Below the pieces are notes generated by a model, which saw nothing but the letters and a program-made list of their open reading frames with translations, made no database searches and was not told the DNA's origin. Position numbers and translations under genes: made by a program. Positions 49,901 to 62,958 of a DNA stretch of 64,000 bases are shown here, one piece after another. Within the stretch, counting starts at the first letter, position 1; every line of letters begins with the position of its first letter. The stretch is from Fratercula arctica. Its lineage: Eukaryota; Chordata; Aves; Charadriiformes; Alcidae. Where the stretch lies: positions 154,871,889 through 154,935,888 of the forward strand of contig CANTUZ010000002.1 of assembly GCA_947846985.1 (NCBI GenBank), written 5' to 3'.

Positions 49901-51237
49901 CAACAGCAGCAAAAGCACAGACGGGGTTTGGATAATCTGGAAAGGGCAGTGGGCTTTCCAGTCAAACCTAGGGTTAAACACACTAATGCAGAGTGCTCTC
50001 CTCTCACCTCCCTCCTGTCTAAAGGACACAACCTCTCCAATGTCTTCTTCTCGGCCCCAATAGCGGGGTGAACACCTTCCCTCTTCCCACTGCCTTGCAA
50101 AGCTCGGGTCATCGTTCATGCACCCGCCAGCCCACCTGCAGCTGATGAAACCAGTCCCGACTTCATCTTCCCATCCTGCAGCCTTTGCTGCCATCTACAG
50201 CCCCACCACTCACCGGGGCGGGGGGTGGACAGGATGGCGATGGGGACCGGCATGGGGTGCACACCCCACGGGAACCCACCAAGGGCCATGACGATTGCTG
50301 GCCTCCGCCTGTCCCCACCCGCAGAGCTCCCCAGTGCCGGCTGAATAATGCATGGGCAGTAATTTAGTTCAGACGATTCGCCCTTTTTTGTCTGCAGGTT
50401 TAATCATTGGGAAATAAATCGCCCGCATCCCTAGCTTCCCGGACGAGGAATCGTTAGGGGCAGACCTGCAATTTATTATATTTTGGCAGAGAGAAGGTTT
50501 AACTGCTCTGGGGTGGGGCAAAGAAGGAAGGAGCTCTCACAAAGACCATGAATTAATGCTGCTAAATACCTCTAATCCCATGCATTCGTAGGCAGAATGA
50601 TTGCTCTTATTTGAGGAACAAGGAGAAACTGAGGCAGTGGGAACTTGCATGAGACCCTTCACAGCCAATGCCAAGCACCCCCCATAATAATCCAGATTAT
50701 TTACTGCTGCAAACGGGTGCATTCCCACACCATCCTCCCTTCCCTCAGTACCCAGCAGCATCTTGTCATAGCACCACACCAACACAAAAATAACAACAAA
50801 TATTAACTCCTACAGAAAGGACTTTCTCAGCAGGTTTTCACGTGTCCCGGGGTGGCAGCAAATATTGCCCTACCTGGATGCAAAAGGGCAGGAGTCCTTT
50901 AGAGGACTTCTTGGGATTAAACTGGAGTCTGGACTTCAGCTCTGCAGTAACAGCACCCATGCGGGGATGACCCTGGTGCCCCTGTACTGGGAGATATGTG
51001 CTCCCATCTCTCAATATGCACAGGCAGAAATGGCAAACTTAGAAAATTAGCCTTAATGTAAGGTGAATTTTTACATAATAAGTTATAGTCCTTTTAAAAT
51101 CAAATGCATGCACTTTAATAGTATACACTACAAAAGTATTAGGATGAGATTCGCAAAGCTGCTGGTATGTTCAAACAGTAAGTCAGACAAATTTCTGGTT
51201 TTGGTGAAAACCATCCCACCTTTTTTAAACATTTTTC

Positions 51238-51349
51238 ATTTCCTCTTTGCTTTCCTTCCCTCCTCTCTTTTTCCCCATCCTTTCTCCTTTCCTCTTTCCC
51301 TTCTTTCCTTTCCCCATTTTTCCCCTTTCCTCTTCCCTTCTTTTTTTCT
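51238..51349 (+). repeat. Polypyrimidine tract
   Basis: More than 100 bases almost wholly of C and T (ttcctctttgctttccttcc-type blocks) with only a few A or G. It is a polypurine-polypyrimidine tract that could form a triplex, with no internal repeat unit long enough to call a minisatellite. Confidence 0.75.
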
Positions 51350-51533
51350 GGATAAGCATTGCCTATTTAATTTGAGCATCCAGACAAATTGGGGGTGAAA
51401 AGAAACTATATCTCTACATCTCTATGCCCTGAGATTCCCAGCACACCCTACAGCACTGGAACAAAGCTCAAGACTGGCACATTTCAACCGCTTGATCACA
51501 ACACAGGAGTGCACCAACCTGGCAAAAATAATT

Positions 51534-51551
51534 AAAAAAAAAAAAAAAAAA
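51534..51551. repeat. Poly-A tract (A18)
   Basis: Eighteen A after 'aataatt'. No retrocopy is recognisable to the left. Confidence 0.8.
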
Positions 51552-54500
51552 GCACAGTCATAGAGCCAGGAAATCTCCTCACATGAAAGTCCTTGTCCAC
51601 TCAAAGAGGCTTTAGAGCCCAATCTCATGAAGAGTCTTTTCAGCAATTGCACCATGTGAGAATTTTGGAGAACTTGTCATGAAAGCACTACAAAGGTGCC
51701 AGGGCAATGCATTTATCTGGCAGATTAAGCAAGGCAGACAGCTGGGGAAACCGTATCTGCCAGGTACACACAGCCATAGCTGACCTCAAGCGATGCTGAA
51801 GAAACGTAAAACCAAGCAGGAGAGTGTATGTTAGAGAGGGAGGAGTTTACATGTCACTGATACCTACAGCATGAAATGAACCAAACCTGCCCCAATCTCA
51901 TTGTCCCAAATCCCCTGAGTCATCAGAGCTTTACTATGTCAACAGAAGTGTCAACAGCTTTTGTTTATTTCTGATGCATTTCTAGAAATAAGGTGAGAGC
52001 TACATACCATCAGGCAGCACTGACTTAAGGCAAAGGCCAATAATCCAAAGGAAAATGAATCCAGGATGGGAAAAAAATGCATACCTCTGAGGAACAAAAC
52101 TCAGCAAAGTGTGTAGGTCTTGGACTACACAGAAAAAACAACAACATTTAGCCCAGCAGTGCAGCTGGGGACACCTGAGTTTGTGCACAGGCCTCTCCCC
52201 CAGCACAGAGCAAATGGACACACACAGCCAACGCTCTCCCTTCGCAAAACACAGCCTCATTCTTTATGTTACTGATGGTGACTTTGCTGGAGGACACCTC
52301 ACATATGCAGGGTCCTACCTGATTGCCCACACTCACTCCCATGACTGCCTCTCTGTTGGATCATGGTAACCGTCTACTGCTGTCACAGCTGTCCGCACTG
52401 GTATGTCGGTTTTACAGTCGTCTGCTTAAAAAAATCTTCATAAGGCGGGAACAGCGGGGCAGCCACAGCCACCTCTGTGAAAATCTGCCCATGAGCTCAT
52501 TGCTCCTCTAGGAATCTCTTCTAGAGCAGCTTTCTCTGATAAAAGCAAACATTTTTATTTCGAGCCTAAACTTTTTCTTGGACTATTTGCACCGCTCGTT
52601 ACTACTCCAGAGTGGACGCTGAATTAAAATGTTCTCTTTCCTTACTCCTCCAAACCTGCGTCTACACTTCCAGAAAATGCTTTCTATGCTCTCACTTCAG
52701 AACAGGGCCTGTTTCACCAGCATGAAGCTGAACAATCTCCACTAGATCTTCAGCCAAGATTGTAAAAGGCTCGTGCAGCCTTAGAATTTTGGGAGATATC
52801 CACCACTGGCAGCCAAAGCCTAGTGAGAACAATTTGGATCTGAGTTCAATCCTTGTCCTGATTTGGTCCAAGCTGGCCTCTGGATCCAGGCACTTGCTCA
52901 TGTCTGTCTTTCCTCCACTGAGAAACAAGAGACAAGGGGAATTTCTTGGCAGCCCCCCCCAGGCTCTCTTGATGGCAGTCAAAAAGGCACTCATCCCTGT
53001 CTGATCCAATGAACTCCATCTTGTTCATTTTGGTCTCTCGGGTGCCAGCAGGAGTTTCTCACCTTCGCACAGCAGGAGCTTCCAGTTTCTTAGTGGTGTG
53101 GAGAGAGGGCAAGTGGGTGTTTCCTGTGGATGTCATTGCAAAGTGAGTGTGTTTCAAAGGACACACTCCAAGTGCTGGTTGTGTGAATTAACCCCAGTGC
53201 CTTCACTATACCTGCCTCAGAGCCTGATCACCACCAATACAAACCATCGCACCACACCACCAAGCATTACCACCACCGAGGTGGACTGAGGAGACCCATG
53301 TGAGCTAAACAAGGCTGAGGTGTGGCCAAGGAAGCTGGAGAATTCAAGGTAAAGGAAAACAACTGGTATGCTTAGTTCTGCGTTACTTCATGGCAGCACT
53401 GAATTAAAAATAAGGAACACCAGCATTTAGAGAGAACAAGACAGCCTGCAAAAAAGCGTCAAGGCAACTGCAGCTGCTTCACTGTGGAGGATGACCTGCA
53501 ATCTGGGATTTGGTCTGTGAATCCCTGAGTCCCTGAATCCAAGGGTCTGAACCTTGAACCTTCTCTGGAGCAAGCCCGGTAATATGACTGCTGTCAAATG
53601 GCTGGGCACAACACCTTACCTTGTGCGTGTCCCCTCTCAAGCTCAGAGAGACAAAACCAGCAGCAAAAGAGGAACACAGAACTGCAGCCATACCCAGCAC
53701 ACCACCAACCTTGAGGCACAAGCCAGACGTGCCACAAAGCCAAGGTGAAAATGCTCTAGCCTGCTCCCACAGCCATCCTACTAGATTCAGAGCACACCAA
53801 AGCCTGTTACTCCAACCTCATTTCTCCAAGCAGCCACAGCTTCTCCCCCCTGGAACGTGCAGGGACTCCCCTGCGGCACCAGGTCATGTAAGTGTGCCGG
53901 TGTCTCTTCATGTCCTGCAAAGGGATGAATCCATGCTCACATGTCTCCTTTGCAAAACCTCAAAGTGGTTCCTTGTGAGCTAACCCTTGTTCCTTGTGTC
54001 CCAGTCCCAAGAGATCAACATTCAGCATTCCTGTTTTGTGACAGCATAAGTGAGCTCAGTGAATCCACTACAGGCTCTTCTGGACAATGTGCCTAGGAAG
54101 ACTCCTTCTGAGGCCTTAATCCACCATTTCAGAGCATTGCTAGCAACAAGTAGTCTTGAGATCCTTTTCATATAAGCCCTGTTTACACTCAACAGCCAGT
54201 CTGCATGGGGCCAGCAGCAGACGGGATGGATCGTCCCGTTCAGAGTTTGTCTGCAGTGCACTTTTTTGGTTTTGAGTGTAACAGTCATTAACAACACAAG
54301 GTGGATGACCCTGTTGGCTTGGAAAGATTACACAATTGCATGCAGCTATCACTGTGCTATGGAAATATCTTGTGCTGACACCAAGGGCCCAGAAAGGCAG
54401 TTCTTAGCACAGGGCAGTTATGCTAAGTTCAGATCAAGGTCCGATGTTAAGTGCTAACAGAACAGAGGAGCACCAAAAGGATGTGGCTTTGGCCTGAAGC

Positions 54501-55904
54501 CGGCACTCAACACCCACTTTTATTAGAGATCTAGTTGTTCGTGTCCCAAATCTATCATTTCTACCATTTACAGTAGGGGATTTGCACATGCGCACAGCAA
54601 AAGCCCAGTGTCAGGAGTGCTTCTCCAAGGGAAGTCCACAGCAGCCCTTTTAAATAGATACGTATGTCCCACTTTTGATCGCTCCCAGGTAGCTGGGAAG
54701 ATAAAAAACACAGGAAAAAGCTCTCCCATCTCTTGTTTTCCTATGAAATCATGATGAATAGTGACTTGCCAACAGACAGTGAGTCTACAAATTCAGGAGC
54801 CAGGAAGGGGTTTGGGAAGGAGCCTGCAATAAGCAGTTCCACCCACATATCCCTTCCAGTTACCTGTTGAAGTAGAGGCGGCTTTCGTGTCTGTTTCAGA
54901 GATTAAGAGCCTGATACAGAGGTGAATGGGTGGATTTTACACCAAGGCAGAGGACATCAGTTCTCAGTCCCTCTGTCTTTTAAACCACTAACCCAAAACA
55001 AGAAGAAAAAGCTCAAATCCTTCAGTTGTTCTGAATATTAAAGACTTGGTCTTTTTTGGTATAGCATGTTTAGGTATCATATCAGCATCATTCTGGAACG
55101 AAGAAGCAGTCCATATCTTGACCTTGAATTACTTCCCAGGGACACAGAAATGCATGTCATAAAATCTAAGTACATTCTTAAGCAAGCCTTGAACACATGC
55201 ACCAATTCTGCATGACCGCAATGCTCAACAGTCCAGTCTTCTGGCCAAAAGTATTTGTGCTTAGCAAGCTTACATCCATACTGACAAATAAACCCGGTCA
55301 GGGCAGAGGCTTGAGCACTGAACCATGACTGCCCTCACCATGGAAGTGCTGATGGGATCCCTTACGTGGCTTCACCTGTGCCAACCGTCTTCCTCCCAGG
55401 AGACATTTGGGCACGGTTCAGGGAACAGTATTTTCTCAGGACTGTTCAGATATGCCCTTTCTGCTTGGCAGAAGGCAAGAAGAAAGAGTTTAGTCATGAC
55501 ATTTGGGACTTGGCTTTGGTCATTAGTGCAGAAGCACTCAGTGTCTCCTAATTTGGCTTAATTAGAGCCCAGTCTATGTGCTCTCACTCACTCTCTTCCA
55601 ATGATTACTTCACAGACACTGCCTACATCCAACGGTAAGAGCACAAACCCAGGTGAGGTGGTTTTTTTAAGTACACTAGGAAAGAATTGGGAATAGTATG
55701 CAATAGCAACACCCCACAACACCCATCTATACAACCAAAAAAATGAACAATTGATGAGTATATATTTTATGAATGCTATTTCTGGGACTGTCAAGTTTTC
55801 CCGAGTAGGTTCTCAATGACCACAAAGGTTTTTTTCATTCTGGACACTCATGTTCTTCAAGATACAGATGATCAACCAGGTGTCAGGCCATATGAATTAC
55901 ATCC

Positions 55905-56044
55905 AGCCTCCAAACATGAGGAGGAACTTCTTTACCCTGAGGATGGCAGAGCACTGGAACAGGCTGCCCAGAGAAGTGGAGGAGTCACCCTCTCTGGAGA
56001 CATTCAAAACCCGCCTGGACGCATTCCTGTGTAACCTGCTCTAA
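55905..56044 (+). pseudogene. CR1 ORF2 C-terminal remnant
   Basis: The last ~45 codons of ORF2 remain open and end with the normal stop at 56042-56044. The ATG at 55850 belongs to flanking sequence. Nothing functional remains without the RT core. Confidence 0.85.
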
Positions 56045-56125
56045 GATGACCCTGCTTTGGCAGGGGGTTGGACTAGATGATCTCCAGAGGTCCCTTCCAA
56101 TGCGACAATTCTGTGATTCTATGAT
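55905..56125 (+). mobile_element. CR1 LINE 3' end, plus strand
   Basis: A short 5'-truncated CR1. It enters at 'ccaaacatgaggaggaactt', within the C-terminal ORF2 block, and closes with 'ggttggactagatgatctcc' and 'attctgtgattctatga'. The coding part matches the end of ORF2 in the copy at 43243-47003 ([10 protein letters not shown] ... HWNRLPREV ... SLETFKT ... FLCNLL), so both belong to one subfamily, here in opposite orientation. Confidence 0.95.
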
Positions 56126-59100
56126 CTATTACAGTGAAATAAAGACTTCAGGGTCAGTGAAGAAGACAAGAGGAAGACTCATTTGCCCATTTGGCCATAT
56201 GAATATTGGCATTTGACACTTGGTTCCTCTGTATAGCAAATGCAAACATAAAGGGAGAAAGCTTTAGGGATAACAGAATATCTTTTCATTGCATACAGTG
56301 TAAACCTTCTGCCTAAAAATCCTAGATTTCTTAGATCACCAATAAGCATGATCACAATTTTTGCTGCAAGTAATCATTTCTCTTTACTGGAGCCAGAAAA
56401 TAAGCATATTTTGAACTAAAGGGGAAAAAGATCTCTCTTCTTTACTTATCCTCTACCAGCTTAACTATAAAGTGGCAGAATTAAGACTTCAAGTCCTGGA
56501 TTATCAATAATGCTTGGTATTTATAGAACTATTCAATGTCTTTAATTCAGTAGTAAGGCTGTGTGTAAAATACTGTGATAAATCCTTTGCTGATGTAAAT
56601 TTTCATCACTTCATTAATCCCATGTTAAAAAAGGATTGGGTGATTTTTACTAAGAAGAATGACTGGCCTTATACTTAGCTGCTGGAAAGCTGGTAGGTCA
56701 ATTGTAGGAAATTTGTCATGCCAGATAATAAGATTGGAGAAGTTAGGAAGGCAGAGAAAAGCTTTCTGCACCTGTAGTAACACTCCAGTAATTTAATTAA
56801 TTTATAATAGCAGAGAATCTATTTTTTTGTACCCTCTGGGAATCAGACAAAAAAATACATTTATTTCAAGCATTAGATCTGAGACTTACAGAAATAAAAA
56901 GACAATATTTTAAAGTGAGAGGGGAAAAAAAAAAAAGCTATCAGGCAAGAAAATGTTTACAATAATTTTACTCATATTTTCCAACTCACATAAGGGCAAC
57001 TCAAAGTATACAGTGCTTTAGTTCTGTAAAACCTCTCTCCTAAATATAAGAGCAAAGATTCCTGTTGGAAAAGCCATTTAAGACATAGCCACATCCACTT
57101 CAGCATCAGGGAGACCTTCTGCACAGGAGCCCCACAGCTGCAGGTGGCAGAGCCACATATCTCAGCCTAATATTTGAGCTTAGGCATAGCCTTTTAAAGT
57201 TGTCCCATGTCTTGCTCAGGATGTCAAGTAAGAACTTCAGTTTGTGTGCACCTGCCTGTATAGAACACAATAACCCCGAGAAAATGTCATTACTGCTGTA
57301 GCATCTAGAAATCCTCATTATAGACCATTGGGTAAGTTTCAATTACATGGAAAGATAGCAAAAAATTATAAAAGAAAAGAAATCAACCTCCTTTGGAAGA
57401 ACTTACATGTACCAAACTCCCTGTTTTCTCAGACAAAAAAAAAAAAAGACTTTTTTGTTCCAAACCAGAAAGATTTTCTGTACACATTGTTACTCCTGCA
57501 CCAGTTGAATCAGTGGGAATTGCTTTTATTTACAGGAACAGGGTGATGCTTTCAAGGAGCCATACAATGTCAGGGACAGGTCAGCGTCACCTGGGAAATA
57601 GTAAATTCTACAGAATATTCTGGAAATGATAAATCCCATTGCATGTGCAATGCAGGTGCACTTTCAACTATAAACATTCAGTAAGGTAGTGCAAGTCAAC
57701 AACTCTTACGCTGATGTTGTAACATATAGTCCTGCCCTGGCTGCACCGCTCAAAAACACACAACAAATTACATCAAAACCAGAGATCAGAGAGGGGTGTT
57801 GTTATTAAACAGAAAACAGGCTGCTGAGGTATTGAGAACTAAATAATTCATCTTAACAAGCAAGTAGATAGTATATAGGTCCTAAAGCTGTAGGTACCAT
57901 TCAACAGGAAGGGTTTTCTCCTTGCAGAGCAAGAGGCAAATTCAATGTCATGCAATCACGAAGCCTAATCTCTGCTTTGACCAGCTTGTAAATGATTGCA
58001 TTGGAAACCACTGTCAGGAGGGTATTTATGTCCAAGGCTATGATTATTATCATAGGCTAGTTAAAAGTATGCTATTTCTTTCCCACATCTGTTACAGATG
58101 TCTATGGCAAATGTTCAGCTCTTGCCAGGAAGCTCTTGCTTGTAGCTTGAGAAGTTTAAGATCCAGCCTCCGCTGGTCTCAGCGACGTGAGGTGCTACAC
58201 ACCCCAGGCTCCTTCCCGATCTTCATCCAGAGATTTCCAGCCTGACAGCGCCTGGTTCAGACCTCCGGCAGCCCACGGACCAACCAACCCCACCCAGTCG
58301 TCTTTGAATCAAGCCTGTCATTTCTGGGTTTGCGCAAACACGTGCGCATGTATGAGCGGAGAAATGCCAGGGAGGTTTGCATCTCCCTTCGCACGCGCTC
58401 AACCACCGAGAAGGACTGACACAAGTTTGCGTCAACTGGAGGAAATAAGCGGTGGCTGGGACCACAACAAACGCTTGCCGTCTGGCATCCCGTTGGAGAT
58501 CTTGTGACTCTTGTCATACCCACAAGACAAGAACCCCCCGCTTTGTGTTTGCCTGCCCCGTGCTGTAACGGGGGCCTGAGACCTTGTTCAAAGGCTTGAC
58601 ATCAGCAACACAAGTGCAAAATAAAAGCAAGAGCTGGCTGCTCTCCAAGGATTCATCTTGCTGATGTCTCAGCTGTGCCAGTTGGAGTTAGTTATGGAGG
58701 AAGAGCCGCAGAAACTTCCACAAGTGCTGAAGGGATGGGGAATGTCATGTGTGGCGTAAACAGGAACTGCAGATTCTCGGCAGGACCTGCTTGATCTTTG
58801 CGGTGTGGGAGAAGGCACAGTGCAGTTTGCTTCAGCACAGCCTTCCTCTCCCTCAGCCCAGAAGACAACACTTGGAGACTGCTAATGTAGACAGCGCAGG
58901 GGTAAAAAGGGAGGCATTTCTAAAATATTAGATGGAATTGCCATCTTCTGGCAAAATGGGCAGGTTTCTTTCCACTTTTTTTCTCTCTGACCTAGACCAG
59001 CTCTTCCCACCTTCCATGGGCAAGGTCAGCACCCCAGGCGTGGGGCTCACCTCAGCCTCCACACCTGCTACAGCTGCAATAACTAACCTGAAACCATGCT

Positions 59101-61725
59101 AGGGAAGCAGAGATCCTGCAAACTACAGGCTTAGTCACAAAGCTCTTTTTGGACCTTAGACATGCATTAACCTCATCCCTGAGAGCTGCCTTCACCTGGG
59201 TATGCAGGCATTCCTGGGAGGCTGCACATTTCACTGTGATGGGATAACTCCCTGCCTGGCATGTAGGACTACTACAAGTTCAGTCTTAGTCTTTTTTAAA
59301 GGGGCAATTGATATAAGCAGGACAATATGTTCTCTGTGTCCTCTCATAAGACACATTTGTGTGTCTTTGCTGGAAATGCTTCCAGCGCAGATAAGCAGTT
59401 TTTGAATTTCCTCACTGGAGCATTAACACACTCCAAGGAGCCGACCAGCCCAAAAGGGCAGGCGAGACACAGCTCGGACAGCTTTTATGGTCTTCCTTCA
59501 TTCCCCCGAACACGTACCCTGCAGATCCTGACAGTGCTCATGTGCACAGAGCATCACCGGGAATCACAAGACGACACAAAACGGGAACACGCTGACCTTC
59601 TGGATGCTTTAAACTCTGGTCAGCACCAGAGAGAAAATATGTAAGTCAAAAATATGATCTTCTTGGGAGACCAAAGATGAAAAAGAGTAAAATGCACCAT
59701 TTAAGTCTGAGAGTTGTTACCAAACCCACACATCTCTCCTTACCTCCCTGACACTGATTTACGAATCAGATACCTCATGTCCTGGACAGGCGCACACATG
59801 TTTCACATTGACACAGGTTTTCTTTCCCACACATCTCTGCTGTGCAAGGTGACCATTTGAACTCATTAATTCACCATACAAAGTGAGTGTGTTCCCTTAG
59901 CTGGTGTCCTACAGAGCTGAAGTTAAGGCCAGGAGAGTGAAAAAGACTCCTGATTTGGGGGAAGGACAGGAGGAGGGAAGAAAGCACGTGAAAAGGCTAT
60001 ATTCTAATCCACTATGACTCGCCTTCTCTTCATCCACAGCATACCGTGTACACACGATTTGAATGCAGCAAAATAGCTCACCAGTTCATGCAAACCAAGC
60101 TGAGCATGTCTGTAACTCTGGTGGGTCCCCAAGTCAACCTAAGCTTGGAGATGCAACCACTACAGCTTTTCCTTACCAGAGATACCTGACGGGCTTTCGG
60201 CCCTCACACAACATTTCATTGTGTCACAAACTCTCAAACAGTTGAAATAGAGGTGGCTCAGATCAACGAGAGAGGCTGAAGTAAAGCAGATTTCCCTTGG
60301 CCTCACTCTCTACCTGACCTCATCTGAGGGCATCTCCTCTCTCCATCATATGCCCAGCTCAATCATATGCCAAACCAATCTCACATGTGGGACACTGGTA
60401 GCTTGCGAGAAGCCAATGAGGCTGCTTTGCTCTTCCCTTTAACAGCACACTTTTTGGTATGAAAGAGGTGAGAACTTGTCACCGAGGTGAGGTGCAACAC
60501 AGCTTTGTAGGTAAAGCGCAGGGTCCTGGCATCTGAGCCCCGATTGTTCCCTGCTCTGTACCTACGTCTCCAAGCCCCATTTGTGCTCCATCACCGTGGT
60601 GCTTGGGCTCACGTAAAGCACCTTTACTCATACCGGAGGCTAAAGGACACTCACAGCTCATGCATAATGTTCTCCCTTCCTTCTCCCCAGAGAAATCAGT
60701 GAAAATCCGGCAAATTTGCAGCAACTTCAGACTTATCCTTGGATATCACTAATATTAGAGGTTGGGAATGAGTCGGTTTGTGGCAAGCAAAGAAATTGAT
60801 GGGAGGAGGCAGCAAAAAATAATTGGTGGGTGGATGTCTTTCAGGAAATAAATGCATGGTTAAAAGTAATTCCATGGTCAAAAAATAAGTTTTTCCAGGA
60901 ACTTCAGGGGACATGATACATACATGATAAACCAGAGAAAGAGGAAAAAAAAATGGAAAAAACCCAACACCATCTATATATACACTTCTTTGTTAAAACC
61001 CCTAATACGAGAAGGGTACCTTGGTCTCCCAGTGAACTTGGGGTCCTTTGTAATATTTCACAAAACAACATCCGTTGCCCCAAATTGTGATGGAGATTAA
61101 TTACATTCTTTAAGATGCTCAGCACTCTCGACTCCGGCAGCCCTCTGCAACTGCCTGAAAAGCGGGGCCATAATTAGTAGCCATACGCCATGGATGGAAA
61201 AAATCCATGCCAACTATTACTAGAATGCAGTAACATGATTTCCAAGGGATTTTGAGATGCATCCAGAGGGAGAGAGACCTGAGTCATTTCTTGTATTTTG
61301 CCTTTGGCAGGAAGAACTGGGGAGAAGGGGTTAGACTGAAACTGCCAAGTAGCAAAAGAAAATGATAAACCTGCCATGCAGAAGTTGCACACGGTGGGTC
61401 ACTCGCTATGGGGCATGTGGGGAAACCATTTCTGTCCCTTATTCACCACTTCACAGTGCTAAAATACTCAATTGATGGCAACTAACGCTCCTCCTTTGGC
61501 TACCGTGGCATTGTGCCAGTTTGCAGCAGCTGAGGATGTGACACGACCGTTTTCAGTCCCTGCGAATGTTGACAAAGTTATGCAAAAATTCAATAAAACA
61601 CATTTGAAAATTATCTGATTTTGAACTATCTCCTATTGTGGGAAATTATTTCAAAATTACATAGAATAATTTGAGGTCTAGCATCCTGCTGGGGCAATGC
61701 TGTTGATGGCCGTGCTATTTACACG

Positions 61726-61746
61726 AGCCTGTAAAACAGGCTTTTT
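61726..61746 (+). other. Perfect hairpin followed by T5
   Basis: AGCCTGT, loop AAA, ACAGGCT: a 7-bp perfect stem with a T run overlapping its end. It resembles a small RNA terminator in form, but no RNA gene is visible upstream. It may be chance. Confidence 0.3.
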
Positions 61747-62916
61747 AATCTTTTCTTCTCCCGACCTTGCGCTTAAGGTATTACAAGGGTGGGTCATAAA
61801 CAAGCAAATAAATTCTTACAGCCAACAAGCAAGGGATCATCACTGCCACACTGCTCCTGAGTCTGAGTATTATCTCAAGCCATCAAAACTTTAAAGGGGG
61901 AAAAAGTCAGCTGCAGCACAAGCACCGGCTGTGAAAGCGGCGTGTGTCCTTGTGTCCATATGGCTGCAGCATGCTGAGAGGGGAAATGCCTGTAGCCACC
62001 GACACCAGCCCACAAGGGGCCAATTCTCCCAGCACAGCACTGAGTTAGTGGGAAAGAAATGTGTCCTGCACAGCTCGGTGCCGTTACCTTCCCAAATGGA
62101 AAAAATCCTCGCCTGAAGAGCTGGGTTAATGCTGTAGGGCTTGTGTGGGAGACCCCCATTAACACAGCGTGGGCTGGAGGAGCTACTGTCCCTGTCCTTC
62201 CCAGCTCCCACGGCCACTACTTTCTCTAAAGCTGAGACGCTCTTGCTGTGATGCTCCTAGAGATATTCTTTCTTTGCTGAGGCAGACATCCTTATAAACA
62301 AGAAGCTGAATCCAGCAAACCAAGCTGCACCTTGCCATTAAATCATGGTCAGGAATTCAGCGACAATGACCTTTAACCGCCTGCAAGTGAACACACTCTC
62401 CCAAATAGCCACAGTTTTGAATACTTACACTGGAAGCAAAGCTAACGGTAAATATAGCAAACGTCCTGGGACAGTGACAGGTTAGGACAGAGGCACCAGC
62501 CAAAGAACACAAATTGTCCTTCTCCTGCTGTCCCCCAAGTCTGGTCTGCTTCCTGCAGCCTCACAGCACCAGAGGAATTCCCAGTGTAGCGACAAAGTTA
62601 ACTGGAGGTCCGGAGAGGTTTAGTGCAATAGCCAAGATAACATTTAAGAGAAGATAAGCCAAGAGAAAGCGAAGCTGGGAGTCTTTCCTGCCTTCCCACT
62701 ATCAATGTAAAAGGCATTTCTGTTGCAAAGACTCTTTATTTACACCTCTGCAGCATCCTCATATGGCTGCAAACAATCCTAAGAAACCAATAAAAACTAA
62801 TACACAAAATTCAGCATCAGTTGTGTTTTCATGTGTTAGGAACGTCAATGGTCTTGCCCTAAGCTAGGAAAGGGTGGTAAACCCTGACTTTCTGTCTATT
62901 CACTAACTTGAAGCAA

Positions 62917-62958
62917 ACACGTGTGTATATGTGTATATATATATATATACACACACAC
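62917..62958. repeat. Alternating purine-pyrimidine tract with AT/GT palindrome
   Basis: Forty-two bases alternate purine and pyrimidine without a break: ACAC, GTGTGT, ATAT, GTGT, (AT)n, then ACACACACAC. The core GTGT-(AT)7-ACAC at 62931-62952 is a perfect 22-bp palindrome, so the tract can in principle form Z-DNA or a cruciform. Confidence 0.85.

Larger units (their letters stand above)
47004..55904. other. Unique non-coding sequence with candidate regulatory stretches
   Basis: No gene recognised. Segments near 47680-47870 and 50330-50520 carry homeodomain-like and E-box motifs with more CpG than their surroundings (see findings). A pyrimidine tract spans 51238-51349 and a poly-A run lies at 51534-51551. 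A weak MIR-like patch may lie at 50580-50660. Frames at 49741-50194 (123 and 133 codons, minus) and 52692-53009 (105 codons, minus) have no recognisable domain. Confidence 0.5.
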
